The position numbers and the translations under genes are program-made. This document shows, one piece after another, positions 15,790 through 24,186 of a stretch of DNA of 64,000 nucleotides. Within the stretch, counting starts at the first letter, position 1, and every line of letters begins with the position of its first letter. Source of the stretch: CALMEC01 sp963706315. GTDB taxonomy: Bacteria; Actinomycetota; Thermoleophilia; Miltoncostaeales; Miltoncostaeaceae. The notes beneath the pieces are model-generated. The model was not told the origin of the DNA. It saw only the letters and a program-made list of their open reading frames with translations, and did no database searches. The DNA is taken from assembly GCA_963706315.1 (NCBI GenBank), contig CAVPMA010000014.1:124001-188000 (forward strand), in the 5' to 3' direction.

Positions 15790-16317
15790 GTGACGAGTCC
15801 CGACGAACCGGCGGGTGAAGGGCCGGACCCGGGCGGCGAAGCGGATCGTCCTCCCGGATGGATCCGGCGGCAGGGGTGGAAGCGGATGCTGGGCTGGACG
15901 GCGCTCGGCCTCGTCGCCCTCCTCATCCTGATCCAAGCCATCCCGTACGGGCGCGACCACACCAACCCGCCGGTGCTCGCGGCTCCGTCGTGGGACAGCG
16001 CCCGCACCGAGCAGCTCTTCGCCACGGCGTGCGGCGACTGCCACTCCAACCTCACCAAATGGCCCTGGTACACGAATGTCGCGCCGGTCTCGTGGCTCGT
16101 GCAGCGCGACGTCGACGAGGGTCGCAGCGCGATGAACCTGTCGGAGCTCGGCCACACGAAGGTCGACCTCGGTGAGATCGCCGAGGTCGTCCGCGGGGGC
16201 GATATGCCGCCGGTCCAGTACCGGCTCATCCACCGCGACGCGGCGCTCTCCCAGGCCGAGCGGGAGGAGCTGATCCAGGGGCTCACGGCGTCACTGCAAT
16301 CGGTCGCGACGCGGTAG
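15790..16317 (+). CDS. Membrane-anchored haem-binding protein (CxxCH)
   Basis: 175 residues from a GTG at 15790 with GAGGGAG just upstream. Residues 1-35 are acidic and cytosolic. A single membrane helix (LGWTALGLVALLILIQAI) follows, and the rest is outside the cell. One c-type haem site, ATACGDCHSN, is present. The following WPWYTNVAPVSWLVQRDV and GGDMPPVQY match the haem-binding domain family found in bacterial cell-envelope proteins. It probably carries a covalently bound haem and takes part in electron transfer or redox sensing. It lies opposite, and convergent to, the acetate kinase gene. Confidence 0.82.
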   Translation: MTSPDEPAGEGPDPGGEADRPPGWIRRQGWKRMLGWTALGLVALLILIQAIPYGRDHTNPPVLAAPSWDSARTEQLFATACGDCHSNLTKWPWYTNVAPVSWLVQRDVDEGRSAMNLSELGHTKVDLGEIAEVVRGGDMPPVQYRLIHRDAALSQAEREELIQGLTASLQSVATR

Positions 16318-16355
16318 GCGCGGTGCGGCGTCCGGTCTGACCGCTCCGCGCGCGC

Positions 16356-17510
16356 TCAGGCCAAGCCCGCGGCCGCCGCGGTCTGGCGGGCGATCACCAC
16401 GTCCTCCCCGGCCGGGATCACCCGCACGGCGCAGGGCGAGTCCGCGCGGCTCACCGTCTCGGCGTCCGCCGCGTTCGCGTCCTCGTCGAGGCTGATCCCG
16501 AGGTGTTCCAGACCGCGGCAGATCTCATCCCGGATAACGCCGGCTCGCTCCCCGATGCCCCCGGTGAACACGAGCTGATCGAGGCCGCCGAGCACCGCGG
16601 CGAGGGCGCCGACCGCCTTGCGGGCGGAGCGGCAGAACATGTCGACCGCGAGGGCCGCGCGCGGATCGCTCGCCCGTGCCTCCACAAGGCTGCGCATGTC
16701 GGACGTCGTTCCCGAGACCCCGACGAGCCCCGACTCCAGGTTGATCAGCCGATCGATCTCGGCGGGCCCCATGCCCCGGTGGCGCGCCAGGTGGACCAGC
16801 ACGCCGGGATCGAGGTCCCCCGGCCGGGTGCCCATCATGATCCCGGCGGCCGGGGTGAACGCCATCGTCGTGTCGAGCGGGGCGCCGTCGCGCAGGGCGG
16901 CGAGGCTCGCCCCGTTGCCGAGATGGGCGATCACCACGCGGCCGCGCGCGCCGCCGAGGACGTCGACGACATGCTCGAACGACAGCCCGTGGAAGCCGTA
17001 GCGGCAGATGCCGCTTTCCCAGGCCCACTCGGGCAGCGGGAAGCGCTGCGCGATCTCGGGCATCCGGCGGTGGAAGGCGGTGTCGAAGCACGCCACCTGG
17101 GGGAGGCGAGGCGTTCGCGCGGAGACCGTTTCGATCGCGTCGATCTGCGGCGGAAGGTGAAGCGGGGCGAGGGCGACGAGTGTGCGAAGCTCGGCGAGGA
17201 CGTTCCCGTCGATGAGCGTGGCGTCGACGAGCCGGTGCCCGCCGTGGACGATGCGATGTCCCACCGCGTCGGGCACCGGGGCGCCGATGCGCTCGAGCCC
17301 GTCCAGCGCGAGCGCCGTCGCCCGGGCGTGGTCCTCGACGGCATGTCGTTCGTCGAGGGCGCGGGTGCCGTCGGCGCCCTGGAGCCACAGTCGGGCGTCG
17401 TCCCTGCCGATCGACTCCACCGCGCCGCCGGCCAGCGGGGTGTCGGCGCCCACGACCCGAATTGCGATCTTGAGCGAGGACGAACCGGCGTTGACGCAGA
17501 GGATCCTCAC
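16356..17510 (-). CDS. ackA: Acetate kinase
   Basis: 384 residues, close to the family's usual 390-400. N-terminal VNAGSSSLKIAI is the phosphate-binding start. VGHRIVHGG, HLGNGASLAAL, MGTRPGDLDPG and VFTGGIGE are the other acetokinase signatures, in order. It transfers phosphate from acetyl phosphate to ADP, giving acetate and ATP in the cytosol. It starts 19 bases after the phosphoketolase stop on the same strand, so acetyl phosphate made by that enzyme feeds it directly. The stop is convergent with the haem-binding gene. Confidence 0.95.
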   Translation of the reverse strand: MRILCVNAGSSSLKIAIRVVGADTPLAGGAVESIGRDDARLWLQGADGTRALDERHAVEDHARATALALDGLERIGAPVPDAVGHRIVHGGHRLVDATLIDGNVLAELRTLVALAPLHLPPQIDAIETVSARTPRLPQVACFDTAFHRRMPEIAQRFPLPEWAWESGICRYGFHGLSFEHVVDVLGGARGRVVIAHLGNGASLAALRDGAPLDTTMAFTPAAGIMMGTRPGDLDPGVLVHLARHRGMGPAEIDRLINLESGLVGVSGTTSDMRSLVEARASDPRAALAVDMFCRSARKAVGALAAVLGGLDQLVFTGGIGERAGVIRDEICRGLEHLGISLDEDANAADAETVSRADSPCAVRVIPAGEDVVIARQTAAAAGLA

Positions 17511-17529
17511 CTGCGGGCGGACCGGGTCG

Positions 17530-19920
17530 TCACGCGGGCCAGCGCCAGTCCTTGATCTCGGCCGGGTCGTCGCCGTACTCGCGGACGTACTCGTGGTGGG
17601 CGGTCAGGAGATCGCGTGCCTCCTGGACGACGTATGCCGCGCGGACGGCGAGGCCGGGCACGCGGTCGATCGCGTCGATCGCGAGGTGGTACCGGTCGAG
17701 GTCGTTGCGGACCGCCATGTCGAAGGGCGTCGTCGTGGTGCCCTCCTCCTTGTAGCCGCGGACGTGGAGGTTGTCGTGGTTGGTCCTGCGGTAGGTCAAC
17801 CGGTGGATCAGCCACGGGTACCCGTGGAACGCGAAGATGATCGGCCGGTCCTCCGTGAAGATGGTGTCGAACTGGCGGTCGGTGAGCCCGTGCGGGTGCT
17901 CCTCCTCCGGCTGGAGCGCCATGAGGTCGATGACGTTGACGACCCGCACGCGCAGGTCCGGCAGTCGCTGGCGCAGGAAGTCGACGGCCGCGAGGGTCTC
18001 CAGGGTGGGGATGTCGCCGCAGCAGGCCATCACCACGTCCGGCTCGGAGCCCTCGTCGTTGCCGGCCCACTCCCAGATCCCCACGCCCGCGGTTGTGTGG
18101 GCGATCGCGGCGTCCATGTCGAGGTACTGCAGCTCGAGCTGCTTGCCCGCGACGATGACATTGACGTAGTTGCGGCTGCGGAGGCAGTGGTCGGTCACCG
18201 AGAGGAGCGTGTTCGCGTCCGGGGGGAGGTAGACGCGGACGACGCCGGCCTTCTTGTTGACGACGTGGTCGATGAACCCCGGGTCCTGGTGGGAGAAGCC
18301 GTTGTGGTCCTGCCGCCAGACATGCGACGACAGCAGGTAGTTGAGCGAGGCGATGGGCGCCCGCCAGGGAATCTCGTGCGCCGCCGCCTTGAGCCACTTG
18401 GCGTGCTGGTTGAACATCGAGTCGACGATGTGCACGAACGCCTCGTAGGTGTTGAACAGGCCGTGGCGCCCCGTCAGCAGGTAGCCCTCGAGCCAGCCCT
18501 GGCACGTGTGCTCGCTCAGGATCTCCATGACCCGCCCGTCGGGCGACAGGTGGTCGTCGTCCGGCAGGAGCTCGCCCATCCACGTCCGGTCGGTCGCATC
18601 GAAGATCGCGGAGAGCCGGTTCGAGGCTGTCTCGTCCGGCCCGAAGACGCGGAAGTTGCGCCGATCGGCGTTCAAGCGCATCACGTCGCGGAGGAACCCT
18701 CCGGCGATGCGTGTCGCCTCGGCGGTCGTGCTGCCGGGATGCTCGACGGGAACGGCGTAGTCGCGGAAGTCCGGCATCCGGAGATCGCGCAGGAGCACGC
18801 CGCCGTTCGCGTGCGGGTTCGCCCCCATCCGCCGCGCGCCCGCCGGCGCGAGCGCCCGCAGCTCGGGGCGCAGGCCGCCGGCCTCGTCGAACAGCTCGTC
18901 GGGGCGGTAGCTGCGCATCCAGGCCTCGAGCTGGCGCACGTGATCCGGGCGGTTCGCCAGATCGGCGAGCGGGACCTGATGAGAGCGCCATGAGCCTTCG
19001 GTCGCGTGCCCGTCGACCATCGCGGGGCCGGTCCACCCCTTCGGCGTGCGAAGGACGATCACCGGCCATCGCGGGCGCTGTGATGGTGCACCGGGGATCC
19101 GCGCCCGGCGCTGGATGCCGGCGATCTCGTCGAGGGCCGAGTCGAGCGCGCGGGCCATCTGCTGGTGGACGTCGGCCGGGTGCGAGCCCTCGACAACCAG
19201 CGTGCGGTACCCGTACCCGGTCAGCAGGTTGTCGAGCTCGTCGCGTCCGATGCGCGCGAGCACGGTCGGGTTCGCGATCTTGTATCCGTTGAGGTGCAGG
19301 ATCGGCAGCACCGCGCCGTCCGTGGACGGGTTCAGGAACTTGTTGGAGTGCCACGACGTCGCGAGCGGGCCGGTCTCGGCCTCGCCGTCGCCGATCACGC
19401 AGGCCACCACGAGGTCCGGGTTGTCGAACGCCGCGCCGTACGCGTGCGACAGGGCGTACCCGAGCTCCCCGCCCTCGTGGATCGATCCCGGTGTCTGCGG
19501 AGCGACGTGGCTGGGGATGCCGCCCGGGAACGAGAACTGCTTGAACAGGCGGCGCATCCCGTCGAGATCGGTGGAGATGTTGGTGTAGACCTCGCTGTAC
19601 GTCCCCTCCAGGTAGACGTTCGCAACGAGCCCCGGGCCGCCGTGGCCCGGCCCGGCCACGTAGATTATGTTCAGGTCCCTGGCCCGGATCACCCGGTTGA
19701 GATGCGCGTAGACGAGGTTCAGGCCGGGGGTCGTCCCCCAGTGCCCCAGCAGGCGCGGCTTGAGGTGCTCGAGACCGAGCGGCTCGCGCAGCAGTGGGTT
19801 GTCGCGCAGGTAGATCTGGCCGACCGACAGGTAGTTGGCGGCCCGCCAGTACCTGTCGATCAGGGCGAGCTCCGCGTCGGTGAGGGGCCCCGCCGCGTGC
19901 GTCGTACGAGAACCGCTCAT
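17530..19920 (-). CDS. xfp: Phosphoketolase (xylulose-5-P / fructose-6-P)
   Basis: 796 residues, the usual length. I start at the ATG at 19920, which overlaps the stop of the upstream gene (TGATG); the frame happens to be open further. The thiamine-diphosphate enzyme signatures are visible: HWGTTPGLN, YVAGPGHGGPGL, FPGGIPSHVAPQTPGSI, GDGEAETGP, and near the C-terminus SWEWAGN-like and HPHGLTD segments. It splits xylulose 5-phosphate (or fructose 6-phosphate) with phosphate to acetyl phosphate and a shorter sugar phosphate. Coupling to ackA gives a compact bypass that makes ATP and acetate without oxidation. Confidence 0.96.
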   Translation of the reverse strand: MSGSRTTHAAGPLTDAELALIDRYWRAANYLSVGQIYLRDNPLLREPLGLEHLKPRLLGHWGTTPGLNLVYAHLNRVIRARDLNIIYVAGPGHGGPGLVANVYLEGTYSEVYTNISTDLDGMRRLFKQFSFPGGIPSHVAPQTPGSIHEGGELGYALSHAYGAAFDNPDLVVACVIGDGEAETGPLATSWHSNKFLNPSTDGAVLPILHLNGYKIANPTVLARIGRDELDNLLTGYGYRTLVVEGSHPADVHQQMARALDSALDEIAGIQRRARIPGAPSQRPRWPVIVLRTPKGWTGPAMVDGHATEGSWRSHQVPLADLANRPDHVRQLEAWMRSYRPDELFDEAGGLRPELRALAPAGARRMGANPHANGGVLLRDLRMPDFRDYAVPVEHPGSTTAEATRIAGGFLRDVMRLNADRRNFRVFGPDETASNRLSAIFDATDRTWMGELLPDDDHLSPDGRVMEILSEHTCQGWLEGYLLTGRHGLFNTYEAFVHIVDSMFNQHAKWLKAAAHEIPWRAPIASLNYLLSSHVWRQDHNGFSHQDPGFIDHVVNKKAGVVRVYLPPDANTLLSVTDHCLRSRNYVNVIVAGKQLELQYLDMDAAIAHTTAGVGIWEWAGNDEGSEPDVVMACCGDIPTLETLAAVDFLRQRLPDLRVRVVNVIDLMALQPEEEHPHGLTDRQFDTIFTEDRPIIFAFHGYPWLIHRLTYRRTNHDNLHVRGYKEEGTTTTPFDMAVRNDLDRYHLAIDAIDRVPGLAVRAAYVVQEARDLLTAHHEYVREYGDDPAEIKDWRWPA

Positions 19921-20595
19921 CAGTTCATCAGCTCCAGGCTCGTCACACTCGCACGCCAGTACGTGAACCGCCCGTCGGGCAGGTCCCAGTAGACCTCCCC
20001 GCGCGCCGGGATCCGCACGCCGCCCATCGCGACGTAGTCGCGGAATTCGCCGCCCCACGGGCGGGGGACGTCGCCGTCGCGGGGCCGCGCGTCCGCGCCG
20101 GCCCGCACGATGTCGCCGTCGTCGTCGAACGTCAGGTCCACGGCCACACGCGCCCCCGCGACCGGCGTCGCGACCTCGACCGTCCGCGGCCCGGTTTCGC
20201 GCCATTCGAGCTCGGGGTTGGCCATCATCGCGTGCGGCGCCCACGGCAGCTCGGCGAGGTACCGGATCGCGGCCGCGGCCGCGATCAACGGGCCGCTCTT
20301 GCGCATGAACGGAACACCAACGATGCTGCCTCGCATCCATCCCGCGCCGTCGGCATACCCGTCGTGAACGCGCATCGCGAGCAGGGGCGCGATCGGGAAT
20401 CGTGCGCGCCACGAGAAGCCCCACGTCGCGCACGTCGAACTCGCTGACGGCGTCGTACCGCAGGGCGCCGCCGCCGGGCGAGCGGAGCATCTCGCCGGTC
20501 TCGTGGATGGGGACCCGCCCGGGGACGGCGGCCGAGGCGGGCAGCGCCCTGCGGACGTGGTCGAGCACGAGCGGCGGTCGCGAATCCCCGGCCAT
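19920..20595 (-). pseudogene. DUF6544-like protein, broken by a one-base shift
   Basis: The start ATG at 20595 has AGGAGA six bases upstream. The first 58 or so residues (RPPLVLDHVRRALPASA through SEFDVRDVG) lie in one frame. The rest (FSWRARFPIAPLLAMRVHDG to the end) lies in the next frame. The switch falls on a CCCC run at 20419-20422; removing one C restores a continuous protein of about 224 residues. The restored sequence resembles the DUF6544/DUF6920 family (MRVHDGYADGAGWM, PWAPHAM, VRIPARGEVYWDLPDG). Function is unknown. It is the first gene of the xfp-ackA operon. The break is more likely a sequence error than true decay, because both halves keep normal coding character. Confidence 0.7.
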
Positions 20596-20888
20596 GCAGT
20601 TCTCCTGGGTCGATCGCAGGTGGATGGTATGCCGTCCCCCCGTCGTGAGCGCGGCGTGGCCCGTGCGGTCCCTCCGGTGCACCGGCGGGAGCATCGCGTC
20701 GTCGAGTCCGCGCGCCGTCGGCGTTCTCGCGGAACCGGGACGTCAGACCGGCCCGCGATCGGCATCGGGGAAAGTCCGCAGGATGAATCGCGTACGGGCG
20801 GATGCGCCGTGCCGCCGCGGCCCTCGATGATCACGCCGTTTCTGGGCACGCGCGATCGGTCGCCCGGGCCGGCATGGGAGGCGACGAG

Positions 20889-22391
20889 ATGACGAGTGGG
20901 GCACCCGTGGCACCCCCGCGAGACGGGATGAGCGTCGGCCGGATCCTGCTGATCGTCTTCGGCTCGATCATCGCGCTGATCGGGCTGGCGCTGGCGGCGG
21001 CGGGCGGCGCGATCCTCTTCGCGAACCAGACCCTGCGCGACGACGAGGGGTTCTTCACGACGCGCACGGAGACGTACTCCACGGCGACCCGTGCGCTTCG
21101 CAGCGAGGACCTCTCCATTGTCGGCGGCGCCCCCGTCGACATCGCCGACGGCGACTTCGCCACGATCCGGCTCCGAGTAACGCCCAGCGGAGCGGCCGGC
21201 GCGATCTTCGTCGGCATCGGCCGCGCCTCCGACGTCGATGCCTACCTGCGCGGAGTGGTCCACGAAACCGTCGTGAACGTCGACTTCGACCCGTTCGAGG
21301 TCGAAACCACCCGCACCGCCGGCGTGCGGGCGCCGGCCGAGCCCGCGAGTCAGACCTTCTGGTCGGCGCAGTCGAGCGGCACCGGCACCCAGACCGTCCG
21401 ATGGGCCGTGCGCTCCGGAACCTGGTCGGTGGTCGTCATGAACGCCGACGGCTCGCCCGGCGTGCGGTTCGACGGCAACGTCGGTGCGCGGATCAGCCAC
21501 CTCGCATGGATCGGCGGCGGACTCCTGGCGGGCGGTCTCCTGATCCTGGCGGGCGGGATCGTGATGATCGTGTTCGGCGCCCGCGGGCGACGGGGGACGC
21601 CACCGCCTGCCGCCGCGGGTCAAGCGTCCGGACAGGGGCTCGTCGCACCGGCCATCGAGGGCGCCGCGCCGGGGACGCTCGCCGGGGGGCCGGTGCGCCT
21701 CGAGGGGCACCTCGACCCGGACGTCAGTCGCTGGCTGTGGCTGGTCAAGTGGCTGCTCACGATCCCGCACTGGATCGTGCTCGTGTTCCTGTGGATCGCG
21801 TTCTGGGTGCTCACGGTCATCGCCTTCTTCGCCATCCTGTTCACCGGGCGCTACCCGCGCGGGATCTTCGACTTCAACGTCGGTGTGCTGCGATGGACCT
21901 GGCGGGTGGCCTTCTACGGCTACTCCGCGCTGGGCACCGATCGCTACCCGCCGTTCACGCTCGAGGACGTCGCGGACTACCCCGCGCGCCTTCAGGTCGA
22001 CCATCCCGAGCGGCTCTCACGCGGGCTCGTGCTCGTCAAGTGGTGGCTGCTCGCCATCCCGCAATACATCATCGTCGCGATTCTCGGCGGCTGGGCGACC
22101 GGTGCTCCCGGCGTGCTCGGCGTCTGGCGCGCCGGGGACTGGTGGGAGGGATGGCCCGGGCTGATCGGCGTGCTGGTGTTCATCGGCGCGATCGCCCTGC
22201 TCTTCGCCGGGCGGTTCCCGCGCGGGCTGTTCGATCTCGTCGTCGGGCTCGACCGCTGGGTGTTCCGCGTGATCGTCTATGCGGGGCTGATGCGCGACGA
22301 GTACCCGCCGTTCCGCCTCGACATGGGCGAAGCGGAGCCCGTGTCGACGGTGTCCACCGCCGACCGCGCCGGCCCTCCCGCCGCCGGTTAG
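20889..22391 (+). CDS. DUF4389 repeat membrane protein
   Basis: 500 residues from ATG 20889, seven bases after GGGAGG. Layout: membrane helix 1 (VGRILLIVFGSIIALIGLAL); an extracytoplasmic domain of about 180 residues rich in beta strands; a helix (LLAGGLLILAGGIVMIVFG); then two DUF4389 repeats. Each repeat has a W-L-x-x-I-P hinge and an aromatic-rich helix pair (WLLTIPHWIVLVFLWI and WLLAIPQYIIVAILGG), each ending in FTGRYPRGIFDF or FAGRFPRGLFDL. The family is common in Actinobacteria and has no known function. Its stop overlaps the convergent carbamate kinase-like stop by four bases. Confidence 0.85.
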   Translation: MTSGAPVAPPRDGMSVGRILLIVFGSIIALIGLALAAAGGAILFANQTLRDDEGFFTTRTETYSTATRALRSEDLSIVGGAPVDIADGDFATIRLRVTPSGAAGAIFVGIGRASDVDAYLRGVVHETVVNVDFDPFEVETTRTAGVRAPAEPASQTFWSAQSSGTGTQTVRWAVRSGTWSVVVMNADGSPGVRFDGNVGARISHLAWIGGGLLAGGLLILAGGIVMIVFGARGRRGTPPPAAAGQASGQGLVAPAIEGAAPGTLAGGPVRLEGHLDPDVSRWLWLVKWLLTIPHWIVLVFLWIAFWVLTVIAFFAILFTGRYPRGIFDFNVGVLRWTWRVAFYGYSALGTDRYPPFTLEDVADYPARLQVDHPERLSRGLVLVKWWLLAIPQYIIVAILGGWATGAPGVLGVWRAGDWWEGWPGLIGVLVFIGAIALLFAGRFPRGLFDLVVGLDRWVFRVIVYAGLMRDEYPPFRLDMGEAEPVSTVSTADRAGPPAAG

Positions 22392-23047
22392 GCGGGTGAT
22401 CGGCAGGGCCGGGGAGCACGCGGATCGGGCGGCACATGGCCCGCGCTCTCGGCCAGCACGACGCGGGTTCCCGCCCTGCGATGCAGGGCGGCCTCGACGT
22501 CGCCGAGCGCCGCGATCACGGCGAAGCCGCCGGTTGCCGCGAACCGCATCGCCGCCTCAAGCCTCGGCGCCATGCTCGGAGGGGTCACTGTTCCCTGGTC
22601 GAGCAGGGCCTTGGCGTCGTTCGTCGTGAGGCGGCGCAGGGGTGTGGCGCGCGGGGTCCCGAAGTCGCGGTACACCGCGTCGACCTCGGCGAGGAGCATC
22701 AGGGCGTCCGCCTCGATGGCGTTCGCCAGCGCGACCACGGCCAACTCGTTCGCGGCCGACGCGATCACCGTCAGGCCGGCATCCACCAGCGCCGACACGT
22801 CGACGAGCGTCGAGGGCTCGAGGCTCGTCATGACGAGGTCCGGGACCGCGTCCCGCATCGCACCCGCCAGGGAGGCTCCGAACGAACGATCGCTCCCGAC
22901 GACGTGGGTGACGACCACCTGGTGATCGCGGACCAGGGGAGCGAGCAGGCGCGCGGTCGTCTCCGCCCGGCTCAACGGCCCCCGGCCGGCGGGCCCTTCG
23001 CCATCGACGTCGACGACCCGACCGCCGATGGAGAGGACCATCCTCAT
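22388..23047 (-). CDS. Shortened carbamate kinase-like protein
   Basis: 219 residues against about 310 for carbamate kinases. The second half matches the amino-acid kinase fold well (ADALMLLAEVDAVYRDFGTP, MAPRLEAAMRFAATGGFAVI). The first half is compressed. The usual N-terminal GGNA is GGR, and the HGNGPQ nucleotide/substrate loop is VVTHVVGSDRSF. Most catalytic residues therefore appear missing. The frame is intact and codon use is normal, so it may be a retained non-enzymatic or altered paralogue. It starts one base after the stop of the OTC-like gene, the order seen in arginine or allantoin catabolism, where OTC makes carbamoyl phosphate for carbamate kinase. Confidence 0.65.
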   Translation of the reverse strand: MRMVLSIGGRVVDVDGEGPAGRGPLSRAETTARLLAPLVRDHQVVVTHVVGSDRSFGASLAGAMRDAVPDLVMTSLEPSTLVDVSALVDAGLTVIASAANELAVVALANAIEADALMLLAEVDAVYRDFGTPRATPLRRLTTNDAKALLDQGTVTPPSMAPRLEAAMRFAATGGFAVIAALGDVEAALHRRAGTRVVLAESAGHVPPDPRAPRPCRSPA

Positions 23048-23048
23048 C

Positions 23049-23641
23049 TCAGCCGCCGGCCGGTTGTGGCCAGTTGCCGGTGCACAGGGCCCACAGGAGC
23101 GCCTGCTCCGTCGGAAGGCGGTTCGCCGCCTGCCGGAACACGATCGACCGCGGGCCGTCGATCACGTCCGCCATGACCTCCTCGCCGCGGTGGGCGGGCA
23201 GGCAGTGCATGAACACGGCGTTCGGGCTCGCGTGGCGCATCAGGTTGGCGGTGACCACATAGGCGGCGAGATCGCGCCGCCGCCGGCGCGCTTCCGATTC
23301 GTCGCCCATCGACACCCACACGTCGGTGCTGACGACGTCCGCGTCGTCGGCCGCCTCGAAGGGGTCGTCGGTCACGACCCATTGTCCGGACCTCGGTGCG
23401 TGCACCGGCGGTGCCCCGCCGGCCGGCGCGTTCGCGGTCATCACCAGCGAGCACGCGGTGTCCATGTCGCCTGCGTGCGCGAACGCCCGGTCGAGGAGCA
23501 CCAGCACGTCGCGGAGCTGACCGTCCTCCGAGACGAGCCCGAGCCTGCGCCCGGCGGCGACCGCACGGTTTCGCAGCTGAGCGCTGCGGTTGCCTCGCCG
23601 GGTTGCAGAGCGGGGTCGGCGGTCATGGCGCGCGATGTCAT
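23049..23641 (-). pseudogene. Ornithine carbamoyltransferase-like protein lacking the N-terminal domain
   Basis: The downstream part is clearly an OTC second domain: VVSTDVWVSMGDESEARRRR, then FMHCLPAHRGEEVMADVI with the HCLP cysteine, and SIVFRQAANRL. The carbamoyl-phosphate domain, with its STRT and HPxQ motifs, is absent. The start is unclear. The matching frame has no well-placed start before about residue 40. An ATG at 23641 with a purine-rich stretch upstream lies in the neighbouring frame and could join it if the GGG at 23600-23602 is one base short. It is either a remnant or a small domain-2-only protein, coupled to the shortened carbamate kinase-like gene. Confidence 0.5.
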
Positions 23642-24186
23642 TCGTCTCACCTTCTCGTGGCGTGGCAGCCTGAGCACGAAGCCTCCACCTCGGCGCCGGC
23701 CGGGGAATCCGGGCGGGCACTGCTCCGCCCGACCGGTAAACCCGCAGCCAGGCGCGCAGCATCGGAGTTCGCGCGCCGATCCGAGGGCACTACGCACGGC
23801 GGATCGGGGAAACCACGGACGCCCGGGGTGTATGGGGACAGCAGCATGGAAATCGACCGTCGGGCCCAGGATTTCCGGATTCGACGGGAAGTTGACCGGA
23901 TTCACCGCCGACTTCGCCTCTCCGGGGGCCCTCAGGCGGGGCAGTGGGCCCCGTGCGGGCGGGACTCCGGCCGGCGACCCGTTGACCGCTCGCCGGGCCC
24001 GGCGGCCCGGCGTCGGTTCGCACCGATCGCAGCGCGATGAACGAATGGGGTGAGAGGGTGACGGCCGGTGAGGTGATGGTCGCGATATCGCGGGCGGGTG
24101 ACAGGCCGGGCGATCGTCTACCGTCTGCCGGGTCCGGATCCCGAGGCAGGGAGCACGGTGGGCGGCACCAACGAACTCGATCGCGA
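23642..24186 (+). other. Intergenic region between divergent genes
   Basis: 545 bases between the OTC-like gene (minus) and the sensor kinase (plus). Promoters for both must lie here, but I see no convincing -10/-35 pair. A 64-residue plus-strand ORF (23846-24040, starting MEIDRRAQDFRI) has no clear ribosome site and no recognisable family, so I do not call it. A direct repeat of CCGGATTC separated by GACGGGAAGTTGA lies near 23876-23905 and might be a binding site. Confidence 0.4.

Noticed and set aside
17182..18993. 603-residue plus-strand ORF
   Set aside because: Antisense to ackA and xfp, both secure; composition Val/Arg/Glu-biased with no family.
19920..22004. 694-residue minus-strand ORF as one protein
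   Set aside because: Only the part downstream of 20,420 belongs to the DUF6544-like gene; the rest is antisense to the DUF4389 gene.
23846..24040. 64-residue ORF before the sensor kinase
   Set aside because: No ribosome site and no recognisable fold; kept only as a note in the intergenic entry.
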